DNA of 64,000 nt, from contig NC_081412.1 in NCBI RefSeq assembly GCF_030272615.1, positions 339,504,870 through 339,568,869 of the forward strand, in the 5' to 3' direction. The position numbers and the translations under genes were made by a program. Under the pieces are notes generated by a model. That model did no database searches. It was given only the letters and a program-made list of their open reading frames with translations, and was not told where the DNA came from. The stretch is from Cryptomeria japonica. Its lineage: Eukaryota; Streptophyta; Pinopsida; Cupressales; Cupressaceae. Positions 1 through 11,054 of this stretch are shown one piece after another. Numbering within the stretch: the stretch's first letter is position 1; every line of letters starts with the position of its first letter.

Positions 1-180
1 TATCTGTTTGATTTGATAACTAACCATTGGTCTTCATATGCATTTTCCCTTGGTTTAGCTCCATTTGTAAGAGATTAGTTGCATAATTAGTTGTACATGG
101 GTACCTAGCATGGCCTAGTTGTCTGGACCCATTATCATATCATATTTTCTTTTTTCTACCTAAGTTGCACTTAAGGGGGG
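1..180 (+). mobile_element. Internal 3' tail of an LTR retrotransposon, with polypurine tract
   Basis: This is non-coding sequence ending in a run of six G preceded by AA (about 173-180), placed directly against the TG start of the LTR at 181. That is the usual polypurine-tract/3' LTR junction. The body of the element lies left of the window, so its superfamily cannot be told. Confidence 0.6.
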
Positions 181-1791
181 TGTTAGAGTAAATAAGTTTT
201 ACCTATTTAAGTGCACTTAAGTCCAACTTAGGCATCTTTATTTTAGGTATTTAGCATTTTATTAATTGTCATTATTTAATATTTCTTAAATGGATTGGTA
301 CTTGCATCACGATAGTTATGATTACATGATCTACTTGTTCCATAAATGATTTAGAGACGTCTCTTTCTATGTTGTTCATTGTCTTTCCTCTTGCCAAAAT
401 AAGCAAGCCAATGTGTCAGTCTGCTTTAATGGTTCAATAACTAAGCCCTTAAAGCTATAACTAAGAGATTACACATCCATACTAAGTAGCTATCAGACTC
501 ATTATGGAGGTCATTTAACTTATCAACCCAAGGACGTGAACTTAAAATGGGTCAACACTGTATGTGCACTAAGACTCTGTTGTGGCCATCATAACAGAAG
601 CAAAGAACAATGTTGGAATTGAAATGTTGTAAATAACTAATGAAGGAAACTGAACTTAGATTAACAACTAATCTGAACATGCAAATCTTAAACTAACACA
701 AGCTACAGGAATGAAATTCCAAACAAACAGCCAGGAAACTACTCTGTCCGCTTTGGCTGTAAGAATGGACACATAGCAGAGTTCTGTGGCTGTAGGAACA
801 GTAAATTGCTGGAACGATACTAACTACTGAATGAAGAATAACTACTAAGCTAACTGAACAGAGTTCTTACCAAGTGGGTCCCCTCGAGTGAGACTTCCAA
901 GATTAACACAAGTGCTGAAAACTTAGAATATCATTTTAATCAACAAAACATAATTACATAAGATATGACAACATGCTTTTTAACTATATTTCAAAGCTGA
1001 AAGTAGACTTACAACATCAGAATATTCAACCTCCCACAATAGATCATTTGAACCTTATTTATAGAAAGAAGAACTACCAACTATCCTAACTAACTGGGCG
1101 ACCGACTCCACAACATAAGGAGGGCACCATTTTATTGAAAGCATGGAAAGAGGAAAGGAAAGCTCATGCATGTGCTTAGCCAAGTCAGATAGGACTTCCT
1201 CAATGGAGATATAGCGTAGCATGCCCCTAAATAGACTTAACTGATTGTACATGATCAGTTAAAAAGGTTGTTACAACATTATGTAGAGAAAGATCCTCTA
1301 CATTGGTTACTCGTTGACTTCTTCAACAATCAGTCAGTTGGTAAGAGTCCTGCTCCTTGTTGCAAGCTTAATCATAACACCACTTTCTTAGTATAGACCT
1401 GCAAAACATGTTAACACATACAAACAACCACATTTCCCAAATCATCTTGAAACAACATTCTTTTCAACACATGCACATTTAATAGATAATTACATAGCAT
1501 ATGCATTATTGTCTTGAATTGTTTCAAAGGTTAAACTTAAGCCCAAAAGGTAATAGTTTATAAGGAAACAACATAGTAAATAGTGACGTCACAATATCAA
1601 AGTCTAAAGTATCATCACAAACAACATAATAAATCCTTATAAAAGATGACTATAAACTTGTCTCATCACAATGTACATTGTTTATTCATCTCATAATATA
1701 TCATCTCATCTGATGAAATATTTGTTTGTCTCTCTCTTTTTGTGAAAGTCATTACAGGTTAGCATCTTGTCTTGAGAGCTCTACTCTAACA
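181..1791 (+). mobile_element. 3' LTR (1,611 bp) of an LTR retrotransposon
   Basis: The LTR starts TGTTAGAGTA and ends TACTCTAACA, a perfect 10-bp terminal inverted repeat with the TG..CA ends typical of LTRs. A polypurine tract lies immediately upstream. No protein-coding segment is recognisable inside. The element seems to have landed in or beside the LINE remnant that starts right after it. The matching 5' LTR and the left copy of the target duplication (right side would be TAAAG) are outside the window, so the duplication cannot be checked. Confidence 0.7.
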
Positions 1792-1796
1792 TAAAG

Positions 1797-3140
1797 TAGT
1801 AGTTCATAGGTTTTATGAGCAGGTTAAGGCTAAAATCAGAACCACAGATGGGATGTCAGAGTGTTTTGGTAGAGATATTGGTGTTAAACAAGGTTGTCCA
1901 CTTTTCCTAACTTTTTTTGGGCTATACATTGATAAGTTAGAAGAATGTCTAAACAAGATTAGTGGTGAAGGAGTGTAGTTGGCTAAATATGTAATAAAAT
2001 TACTTTTATATGTGAATGACCTCATTGTAATTGCTAAAACTGCTTATGGTTTGAGGGAGTAGTTGAAAGTACTTGAAACTTTTTGTAAAAGGGTTGGGAT
2101 GCAAGTGAATGCTAGAAAAACCAAAGTGTTGATCTTCTCTTTGAAAAGGAAAAAAAAAGACACAAATTAACTTTCTTTTTGAGGCTAACCCGTTAGAAGT
2201 GGTAAATGAGTACAAGTACATTGGGATCGATTTTCACAACAAATTCAATTAGGAAATGTGTAGAGAAAAAATAAATCAAGGAGGATGAAAAGTGCTATAT
2301 TCTTTAAAAAATAGATTTAGGAATGCAAAGTTGAGGGATTGGAAAACCAAGAGAATGTTTTTTGGTTTGTTGGTCATTTTGGCAATCCTTTACGAATGTG
2401 AAATTTGGGGTAGCAACATGTTAGATCAGAAATAGAGGAAAGTGGAAATAATTTGAAAGCATCTAATCACAAGAGTCTCAAAATTAAAATCGTTGTCTTG
2501 TATGAGATTTTATTGGCTAGAACTAGCATTTTCCCTTTGGAAGCATCGACGATGGTCCCTTTGTTAAGTTGCCTTAAGAAGACTAAAAAAATAGAAAAAC
2601 ATTGTTGGCCTAAGATTATTCTAAAGGAAAGGTTAGATAGAAGGAAGAACACATGGATGAAACAAAATGACAAATGAATGAAGAAATTGGGCATTAATAT
2701 TAAGGAATGTCCAGATACCAATGGGAAAATAAAAAAGTTTGTGAAGGAAAAACTCAAAAGTAGCTTTTGGGCAAAACAAAATGGGTGTAAAAAATATTTA
2801 TTATATTAAAGAATTCAATCAAACGAGAGATAATGAAGAAAAAGCCTACATAGGAACAACTATTGAATGGAAACAAAAATGTTGATAGCTCAATTGGAAA
2901 CTAGCTCCCATCACTTGAGGTGTGAAAGAGGTAGATACATGAAATCAAAGGAAGAATGAAATAAAAAAATATGCTTATTTTGCAACATGGGAGTGGTAGA
3001 GACACAATGATACTTTGTAATAAAATGTCCCCCACACAATAACATCCTCAACAAATACAAGAACATCTTAAAAACAAACAATTTGAACAATTTATCTAGA
3101 AAATAAAACTTGACCGAAAAAAATCAAAATTCACTCTCAA
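1797..3140 (+). pseudogene. LINE reverse-transcriptase remnant (C-terminal half), dead
   Basis: Translation across frames gives non-LTR reverse-transcriptase blocks in order: a VKQGCPL block near 1883-1903, then the catalytic palm box at 2009-2020, then the region after the palm, and finally a C-terminal cysteine-rich stretch (CLFCNMG, around 2975-3000). The palm box reads Y-V-N-D where a functional enzyme has Y-x-D-D, so the first catalytic aspartate is lost. Many stops (for example TAG near 1976) and frame shifts interrupt it. The 5' half is missing, either cut off by the LTR element on its left or lying beyond the window. The clade differs from the minus-strand LINE at 5.3-9.7 kb. A long-dead insertion. 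Confidence 0.8.
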
Positions 3141-5289
3141 TTTAAAGAGTGTGCTATTCTTGAATCCCATAGGCTGCATCTACCTCGTACAGGTTATTAA
3201 AATCTTTCAGTTGTTCATTCAATTCATATAGATATTTGTTGGAGAATGCGTATTAAAGGCTTTTGACCATGTTTGTGTTTGTAAACCAAAATACAGCAAG
3301 CGCTCAACTTGTTGCCCTTCACATTTTTTACATTTACCCAAGCAAAAGCTGCTTCGGCGTCTTCAACAACGATGAGAAGATCCAGCGCTGCGACGACCAT
3401 GGTAGAGCTCTGTAACTTTAATTTAATGCCTATGCTTTTTCTCAAACCAGACTTGATTTAAATTGAAGGAACTCATCTCCTTCGTCGTCTCCATTTTTTA
3501 CCATTTTGAGTGGGATAGATTATTAGATTATTAAAATGAGTAACCCAGCTGTCGTGCAAATGGGTCGGTAGATGTAACGAATGCTCTTAAATCACAACAT
3601 ACAGCAAGTGAAATTACGAACCGATGCGTATGGAAATCAGGGTAAGCATGCTTATATAGAAAACACAACAAAAGAAATAAACGTCTGGGATGCTAAAAAA
3701 GCAAGATCTTTATGTTAAGATCTATAAATTTTTGATTCCGTGCAGAAGAAAACGCTGTTGAGACATGAAAGGAGCATTCCTTGTGTTATGAAGTAGACGG
3801 GCTATCAAAGTAAGTTCTAACCCTTCGAAGAAGAAAAAATGCAGGGGCAACAGTGAATCCCTCATTATCTTCAAATTTGTATCCAATATTTGTGTTAACA
3901 AGCTAAACTGAATTATTTCTCTAATGGAAACACGATTTTTCAATTTGGGGTTCAAGCAACGTAGCAACTTTAGCTGAATTATTTCTCAATAAAACGCAGT
4001 TTTCCAATTTGTTTTGAACAATATAGCAACTTTCACATCGAATCTTCCATGTTATTGATCTCAAAGTTCCATTACAATAGTACAATAGATGTTGGAAAAA
4101 TGCTAATTCACATACTAATTTTAATTTTTTGGAATTTTTTTTTGAATGTTTTAATTGCGAAGACAAGTCTACAACAAATCAAAATGATTACTGTTGTATA
4201 AGGCGTATGACATTAAATTTGAATATATATACAATTTAGTCGTGACAATTGCTTTAGACATTTCAAAATAGAGCCAAAAGTTGCGCATATGGTTCCCAGA
4301 AAGTCCATTCTCAACGCTACCGATTTCAAACAGTCACTATCAAAGAACTGTTTTCCACGCTCGTTATATCTGCATAATATTTTGCATCATAGTTTACTTT
4401 TACTGGAGAATCACATGTTTTTGTGGACAGAAACACGATGTCACAACTGTTGATTCCCTAATCGGATCCTCATCCAGAAAAGTTGGCACCATTCTTATCT
4501 CTTAACATTTTAATGCACATCCAAATTACTGGGTATAACGGGATTATGGTACATTCTATCCATGCATTGATTGAAGCCACTCATAATCTCCTCGTCACTT
4601 TCATGTTTGATCCCAAACAAGAAAGCAATCAAGCAACATGTCCCTGAATTTAAAGAAGTGTGTATTCTATCCCACCTTCTATCTGTAACAGCCCATAAAT
4701 TATCTTATTCTGAAGTTTGACCGTATGATAGATGAAAGCTTGCAACTTGCACAATCTAGACCAATTACCACTCTTCAAATTAAATTTTTTCCCTATTTCT
4801 CTTTTCAAAGTGAGAAACTATCTGGTTTAGCTCCATTTAGTTGCCTTTGGAATCACACTAAGTGTTGTATTTGCCTTATATGCACTTTAGAGAAACCTAT
4901 TCTCGAACGTACATGATGACCAAACATATGCTGAATATACACTATTGTATCTATTTATCATGTTCGAATCAAAGATGGATACAGAGTGTAACAGAATATA
5001 AGGAATATAGTAAAATGGAATACAAGCAATTGACATTCAATGAATTAATTACAGTGCTAGATGACAATTTAAAATCTGGAATTAAAATGAGATTTACCTT
5101 ATTTGTTCATTGAGCACACACGCATATGTACCGACTTCACAGCTCTTGTTTGATTTCAACTTCTTCCCAACTACCTTTTCTTTTAATTCTTTCCTTACTC
5201 TAAGCATTTGATTTTTAGCTTTTGATGCTCAAAGATCAAACCCTTGCACCACTTTATAAGTACGCTTGGGTTTGGATTTCAGCCATTAG
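3141..5289. other. No gene recognised
   Basis: AT-rich sequence with only short chance open frames (up to about 80 codons) on both strands. None shows a recognisable domain, splice context or repeat boundary. A slightly more GC-rich patch at 3290-3420 could be an old exon or an unrecognised repeat, but nothing supports a call. Confidence 0.4.
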
Positions 5290-5332
5290 GTAATCTTTCT
5301 GAGCTTCTAGCATAGGTGTCCCTAGTGTATGC

Positions 5333-5818
5333 CTAGTGTATGCTACCATTTATTATTATAGAGTATCTAGGTGTGGAGATGCAGCTATATATCCATTTTT
5401 GCCATTCCTTGCAGAATCCAAATTTTTCCATAATTTGAATGAGGAACCTCCATTTTACATTGTTGTATGCTTTTATAATGTCAAGTTTGAGGATCATTCC
5501 TTTGAGGTTTGATTTCCTTATTGAATGTATAATTTCATGAGCTATAATTATTTCATTTGTGATGTTATGCCTTGGAACAAACCCACTTTGTTCTTCAAAT
5601 ATTAGTTTTGGGAGTATATTCTTAAGTCGATTGGCCATTACTTTTGCAATGATTTTGTAGATTGTGTTACATAGATATATGGGTCTATAATCTGCGAATG
5701 TTTTTCCCTCCGTTTTTTTTGGAATAAGCAGTATGTTTGTGTTGTTAAAGTCTTTAGGAATTGTGTTTTTCTTTCTTGATTCCATTGCCATAAATATCTT
5801 GTCCCATGAAGTCCCCAC
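5333..5818 (-). pseudogene. LINE ORF2 reverse-transcriptase fragment
   Basis: An open stretch of 161 codons with the N-terminal half of a LINE reverse transcriptase: ILLIPKK (finger), then YRPIYLCNTIYKIIAKVMANRL, where family members read RPI(S)L-N-YKI--K--A-RL, then EQSGFVP, then a palm A-like block LKLDIIKAYNNVKW carrying the first catalytic aspartate. The open frame ends before the box with the second catalytic pair, because the element is truncated here. It belongs to the minus-strand LINE. No start codon is meaningful, since this is an internal part of ORF2. Confidence 0.85.
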
Positions 5819-5942
5819 ATTCTTGGAAAATCAGGGCTGTGAAACCATCAGGTCCTGGTGCTTTGTCAGGGTGTAATTTGAAAGTGCCTCTTTTGACTTC
5901 CCCTATTGTGGTTGACTTCATTAGGAATTTGTTGTCCTCATC

Positions 5943-6555
5943 TTAGACCAATGTTGGTATGTTTTGAGTGAAACTGTTTTGCATATTATCAGCTTCCCTA
6001 TATCCTCCTAATATTTTCTTGAAGTATTCTTCTCCTTCTTTTTGTATCTCTCTTGGTTCCGTTATAAAGGTTTGATCTTCTTTCTCTATCTGTGTTATTT
6101 TATTTAGGTTGCGTTTTATTCTGGAGGTATTGTGGAAATTTCTTTTGTTTAGGTCCCCTTCTTTTAGCCATGTTTCACTAGACTCGGACCTCCAATAGCT
6201 TTCTTCTCTAGCAAGTATTTCTTTGTATTCTGCCATTAGTTCCTTTTCTTTTTCAAATTCCATTTTTGTCATACCATTTTGTATTACTGTGTTGCTGAGC
6301 GTTTCTAGTTCTTTTTCTATTCTTTCTATATATTAAAAAATGTTCCCAAATATTGCTTTATTCCATGATTGGTCCAATAGCTTTCTTCTCTACCGAGTAT
6401 TTCTTTGTATTCTGCCATTAGTTCTTTCTTTTTCAAATTCTATTTTTGTCATACCATTTTGTATTACTGTGTTGCTGAGCGTTTCTAGTTCTTTTTCTAT
6501 TCTTTCTTTATTTTAAAAAATGTTCCCAAATATTGCTTTATTCCACGATTTCAGT
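5943..6555 (-). pseudogene. LINE ORF2 linker between endonuclease and reverse transcriptase, with duplicated segment
   Basis: The minus-strand frame at 6272-5943 reads a lysine/glutamate-rich stretch with SETWLKEGDLNKRNFHN, which matches the W--EGD-N--FFH block between endonuclease and reverse transcriptase of plant LINEs. Upstream (higher coordinates) the same 182 bp is present twice in tandem, which breaks the frame. The reverse-transcriptase segment at 5818-5333 follows after a short out-of-frame gap. Confidence 0.7.
6192..6555. repeat. Tandem duplication, period 182 bp, 2 copies
   Basis: The segment 6192-6373 is repeated at 6374-6555 with only a handful of differences, including a short deletion in the second copy. 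It lies inside the LINE ORF2 and is younger than the LINE itself. Confidence 0.9.
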
Positions 6556-7240
6556 TTCTTTTAGGATTTTTAATTTTCTATGCATTATGTACATTCTAGT
6601 GCCTTTTTCATTTAGTGGTTCTTCCCACCATTTTTTAATAGCTGGTATTAAGTCCGGGTGTTTGAGCCACATCCGTTCAAATTTGAATTGTGATTTTGGC
6701 CCTTCATTTTCGTCCAACACTTGTAAGTCCATTGGGAAGTGGTTTGAGATTGGGTTTGGGTTTATTGTTGAGATAGGGAGGTTGGGGTTATTTATCCATT
6801 TTTCTGAAAGAAGAAATCTGTCTAATCATTCTGATATATTTGTGAAGCCTAATCTTTTATTGGTCCTTGTAAATCTGCCATTGGTTGGTTGACAATCAAT
6901 GAGCTTGTTTGTTTGTACTAATTTTTGAAAATCTGTTTGTGACTGCATCTTTCTACCTATCCCTCCTGATTTTTCTTGCATATCTAGTAGTGCATTGAAA
7001 TCCCCTCTTAATATGCATTAATTTAGTATTAGGTCATTCCATAATTTATTCTTATCTTCTGTTTTGTTTGGTCCATATACATTAATTAATGGGAATTCCA
7101 AAGATGTTCGAAGACTTTTAACTGAAGCTAATTGCCAATGATTTGAAAATTCAATAATTTCAGTGTGTACCTGATTGGCTTGTTATAGGATTGCCATACC
7201 TCCTGATGCTTTGTTGGATTTCACGAAGTGCTTTTTGCAA
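6556..7240 (-). pseudogene. LINE endonuclease-region remnant
   Basis: The minus-strand translation lies between the ORF2 start (near 7400) and the linker. It shows scattered blocks compatible with the apurinic-type endonuclease of LINE ORF2 (for example a hydrophobic segment with LINVYGP-like spacing near 7080). The frame is broken many times and no complete catalytic set can be read. The assignment rests mainly on position between ORF1 and the reverse transcriptase. Confidence 0.55.
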
Positions 7241-7793
7241 ACTTGATGAATGGTTTTGCCTCCTTGCTGTTCAGTTCGGTAACTTGATGAATGATTTTGC
7301 CTCCTTGCTGTTCAGTTTGGTTTCCTGTAGCAGGATGATATCTGGGTGTTGCTTCTGTAATTGATGCTATATTAGGTGTCTTTTGCCAGGGGCGTTTAAG
7401 CCCTTGACATTCCAAGTAAGGATCTTCATTGCTTTCCAAATGAGGGGTTTCTCCCTTGGTTCCGGATTGCAGCAAGTAAGTTGTTACGGATGTTTGCTCT
7501 CTTTTCAGAGCTTCCTCTTCTCTTTTCTGTTTGTTTGATTTCCTCCCTTTGCCTTTTTTGTATGGCCCAGTTCTTATAGTGATTGCTGCTGTCTGATTGA
7601 TGTATCTTTGATCTATGATGTCTAATTCATCTGCTGTCAACTCCTCAAACTCTTCCAATTCTTCTTCTGTTGCTTCATAATTGCTTTTTATCTGTATTGG
7701 CGTTATTGCACTTTGGTCTGCCCTGGTAATCTCCACACCTTTTTCTGTTTCATTTTCTTCTATAACTGTCTTGTTTACCTCCCCTGATTCCAT
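7221..7793 (-). pseudogene. LINE ORF1 C-terminus / ORF2 start
   Basis: An open frame of 190 codons. The N-terminal two thirds are acidic and then Lys/Arg-rich (EELEEFEELTADELD, then KKGKGRKSNKQKREEEALKR), typical of the tail of LINE ORF1. The part near 7400 (YLECQGLKRPWQKT) matches the very start of ORF2 (the W-V-GL---RK block), but in fused form. A 41-bp tandem duplication lies at its end (7240-7321). The rest of ORF1 continues beyond the hAT insertion at 8717. Confidence 0.65.
7240..7321. repeat. Tandem duplication, period 41 bp, 2 copies
   Basis: The two units, 7240-7280 and 7281-7321, differ at two or three positions. They lie inside the minus-strand LINE. Confidence 0.9.
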
Positions 7794-7858
7794 CTCTGTT
7801 TTTGGTGCAGTATATAGTATTAACTACATGTTGCATTTTGAGACTATTTTGTTTTCAT

Positions 7859-8716
7859 CTATGTTCCACGGGGACGCGTCCCCTGGCTTTTTTCCCTTGT
7901 ACCTGTACTGGGGACGGGAATTTGTCGTTCTCTAAGCATCCCTTTTTTTACAAAATTTTAGCGGATGTTTCTGGGATAGTTTGTGGGCCATAGGGAACAG
8001 CCAGCTGTCCCCGAGACAGCCAGGGGATGCTTAGGCGTCCCCTGACCTTCCCGGGGACAGCTGGCCGTCCCCTACGGCCCATAATTTTTTAGTGTCCAAA
8101 AAAAACAAAACAAAAAAAAAAACACATTTTTAATTTACAATAGAGGTTTCGCTTGGGGTTCCATTGGTTGAGGAGGCAGCCCCTCATATTGATGGTGACT
8201 CGGACAGAGACTCTAGCTCTAATCTTGATTTAGACTCTTAGTCTTAGACCTACCATGTGCTGATTACGGACAGCCATATATTTTCTTAGTTTATCTTGAC
8301 ATTATGATAGATAGCTGATTATGGACTTCAATGTTTTAACTTTTCTATTTACAGTTTATGTCATTTCATAGTTATGGATGTTTTATTTAATATTTATCAT
8401 TTATGTCTATTATGGATGTTTATTACATATGTTTGATGGCAATGATTGATGAAAGCATTTGAATTTTGTTAAAATATTTGTCAATTCTCCTGTGAAATCT
8501 CAATTCAAGTCTAATGCAATGTATTAATGTCTATGATAATGCTTCACCATTGTTATGGTATGTATATTTGAAATTTCTCTATATTTGTAAAACCCCCCTA
8601 TTTTTTTAACAGCCGCCCCTGCCGTCCCCCTGAAAATGACCCAAAAGTACCCTTGAACCGGAAACACATCACGACGTCCCCTCCCGTCCCTATCCTTGAA
8701 AGTCCATGGAACATAG
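7859..8716 (+). mobile_element. Non-autonomous hAT element (858 bp), GGGGACG family, with 8-bp target duplication
   Basis: The element is bounded by an exact 8-bp duplication GTTTTCAT (7851-7858 and 8717-8724). It begins CTATGTTCCACGG, and its end is the inverted CTATGTTCCATGG. An 8-bp duplication plus short inverted ends is the hAT signature. Both ends are rich in GGGGACG/CGTCCCC. Inside, on the + strand at about 8165-8241, a frame ends in an acidic Asp/Ser tail (DGDSDRDSSSNLDLDS, then TAG), which fits the C-terminus of a hAT transposase, so it is a deletion derivative. It is inserted in ORF1 of the minus-strand LINE and splits it. Confidence 0.9.
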
Positions 8717-9704
8717 GTTTTCATTCTTTTTTGCCTCTTTTTTATAGGTGCTATTCTCTGTTATATTATTTTTCATTGGCTCTGGTTCCTTCATAATCCC
8801 GGTTTGTGTTTTATTTTTGGTCGGCTCTTCTAATGTTTCACCTTTTTGATATTTCTGCCATTTTGGTGCCAATTGTGGTTTTGTTGGTGGTTTTTGTCTC
8901 CACACTTTCTTCATTGCTTTCTCCTTTTTAGGGCGTTGATATGTGGAATGTGCCCAAGAATTGCAGTTTAGACAGTAATATTTATACTCGTCAATCTCCA
9001 TGTCTTGTGTCCATATTCCTGCTTTGGTTCGAAATTTCATTTCATTTGGGAATCTCTTTAATGGGCACTACTTTGATTCCTACGAATAATGCTGAGTCTG
9101 CTTCACCTATCTCCATGCCCACGTCTGTATGTAGATTATTTTGTCTTTATACCACCAATTTCTTTTTTTGAAGATTATTTTCTCTTTTATTTTCTATATC
9201 TATGATTACTGCAATTTTTTTTTCAGGTAAAAACTATATCTCTATTTCTTCCCCTTCGGTGCTTATTGACCCACATTCTTATTTCTTCCCTGGTGACCTT
9301 AGCACCTACTATTTTCCCTATCAGGGCATGAGATTTAGAAATTGTGCCTCATCTGAAACTAAATTCTCCAAATCAATTTCAACGCTTTCGTTATGTGTTA
9401 CCTATTTATTTGTTGTTTGCCATTCCTGCGTGCTTTGGTTCGGCTATGATCTTTGATGAAGCTTCTCTCCGTTTTCTGTTTTGTGCACTGCTTTTCTCCA
9501 GTCTCCCTTCTCTCCTTTGTTTTCTATTGTTCCCTGATTTTTTCCTTCGTGCCTGTGATAACCTTTGAGGGGTATTTTGTTTACCCCTTGGACGAACAGA
9601 GGGGGATAATTTGTTTTGCGCACATCTTTATTCCCTTTGTTTATTGCTTGAAAGGAGATCGGATTCAATCGAATATTCCTAAGTAGAGCAGGGTGATAGT
9701 CCAT
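8690..9704 (-). pseudogene. LINE ORF1 (gag-like) N-terminal and zinc-knuckle region
   Basis: Minus-strand frames from 9704 down to 8690 read an N-terminal basic region, then a DUF4283-like RNA-binding region scattered over several frames. A zinc-knuckle-like motif follows near 8990 (C-x2-C-x4-H, with the final Cys lost: YYCLNCNSWAHSTYQ), then a Lys/Pro-rich tail. It would bind the LINE RNA. It is broken by several frameshifts and joins the 7221-7793 segment across the hAT insertion. Confidence 0.65.
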
Positions 9705-9715
9705 CAGTTTTTTAC

Positions 9716-11046
9716 AATTTATTTATTTATTTATTTTGCTTGATAATAGTTGATTTTATTAAGAAAACGGTTTTTAAGCTGGCCCGAACCAGTTGGGGCT
9801 ACATCCAGGGAGCCCCTCTCCACAGAGACTGACCTTGAAAAAGATCAGTGATTATAGTGCTGATTTAACACCCCCTCCTCATGAGAACCAAGTACCCTGC
9901 TTTTACTCTCATCCTTGACCTTCCTATCCTTCTTCCTTTTAACCTCAATCCACCCTTCCTCCCTTGCATTTTCCAACAACTTCAAGTTGGAACCTCCCAA
10001 CACTTCCTTCCCACCGTCCTCTAGGCGAGGTAGAGCAGATTGATTCATAGCAGTTACCTCTGTGACAAACCCCAACTTAGAAACATCTTTGACCGCAACC
10101 TCCTAAACCCCAGCCTTATTCAGCTCTGCCTCTTGATTCTTTGAAAGACCTGAATTGTCCTTGATCTTTGTCTCCTTTGCATTAATATCATTGTGCCTAC
10201 TCAAAGCTTGGGGGATGTTGTCATTTGCCACCACCTTCTCCACCGTGTAATGATGGGGAGCCTTCTCCTTCCACCACGAACTTGGTTGTGCCACTCTACT
10301 CCTGTCACACACAACAACAATGTGTCCAATTTTAGAACATCTCCTGCATCTAAATGGGACCCCTTCAAAGTCCATTGGCTGAACCCAACAACCTCTTGTT
10401 GATTTAAATGAGATCTCCGAAGGAAGATCCTTGGAAATATCCATCTCCACCAGGCTTCGAGCAAAAGTAGTATGCAACAAATTAAGAGAAGGATCATCAG
10501 TCATCAGAAACTTACCTAAAGAGTTACCAATAGCCTCAAAGAAGGAATCAAACCAAAATTGCATTGGAAGATTAGGGAGTCGGACCTAGAGAGGGATCGG
10601 TCAAAAGACTCTGTAAGTGGATCAAAAGCCGGATGCCATGGTTTCAGCATCAATGACCGGTTATCCTCCCAACACCATTGACAATCACAGAGGATTTTGT
10701 TTCTGTTCCTCTCATTTTCAAAAACTACCACAAAAAACCTCTAGCATGTAGGTAAATCTGAACACAACCCTCTACAATGGGTTTCCAATGCACCGAAATT
10801 CATTTATGTAGGTCACCTAAACTTGGCCACACTCCTCTAAAACGCCCTATGAGACCCAGCCCAGAAAAAACCCTTTTGTTGTGATCCACCTCTTTCTCCA
10901 CCTCCTCTGTCATATTAACTATGATAGGCATAACCGTTTTTGGTTCATTCAAAGTTGAAGGCCCAGCTGAAGTCTCGTTTCTATGAAATAAAAACTCCCC
11001 TTGCTTTTGAAGGACCATTACATGAAATTTTTGTGAAAAAATGAAT
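9716..11046 (-). mobile_element. Second LINE, ORF1-only, with A-rich 3' tail
   Basis: Minus-strand frames 11018-10800, 10731-10516 and 10564-10103 together read a DUF4283-type ORF1 (LIGRFRGVWPSL, then FVVVFENERNRNKILC, then a perfect CCHC knuckle CRRCSKIGHIVVVC near 10310). After a Lys/Glu-rich tail (10075-9845) the sequence goes straight into a LINE-style 3' end with an ATAAA-repeat tail (about 9716-9760 as seen on +). There is no room for endonuclease or reverse transcriptase. A possible short duplication TTTTTTAC flanks it (9708-9715, 11047-11054), but that is low-complexity. It is either an internally deleted or a naturally ORF1-only LINE, inserted near the 5' end of the other LINE. Confidence 0.7.
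10103..10564 (-). pseudogene. LINE ORF1 zinc-knuckle protein fragment (DUF4283 type)
   Basis: A 153-codon frame. The first half matches the end of a DUF4283-like domain (LVEMDISKDLP, then a basic stretch and GVPFRCRRC). The CCHC knuckle C-x2-C-x4-H-x4-C is intact here, with all four ligands. The rest is a polar, Lys-rich tail. It would bind nucleic acid as the LINE ORF1 protein. The upstream DUF4283 half lies in two other frames (10731-10516, 11018-10800), so the gene is frameshifted. Confidence 0.75.
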
Positions 11047-11054
11047 TTTTTTAC

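Larger units (their letters stand above)
5290..9707 (-). mobile_element. LINE (L1-like) retrotransposon, 3'-truncated, interrupted by a hAT element
   Basis: Reading the minus strand from about 9704 to 5300 gives the standard plant LINE order: an ORF1 gag-like protein with a zinc-knuckle motif (around 8940-9000), an ORF1/ORF2 boundary near 7400, an endonuclease-like region (about 7400-6300), then a reverse transcriptase (5818-5333). The element stops inside the reverse transcriptase before the palm aspartates, so the 3' end is lost near 5300. A 858-bp hAT element with its own target duplication sits in ORF1 at 7859-8716. Frameshifts and stops are frequent, and two internal tandem duplications are present. 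Ends other than the truncation are not sharply defined. Confidence 0.8.
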
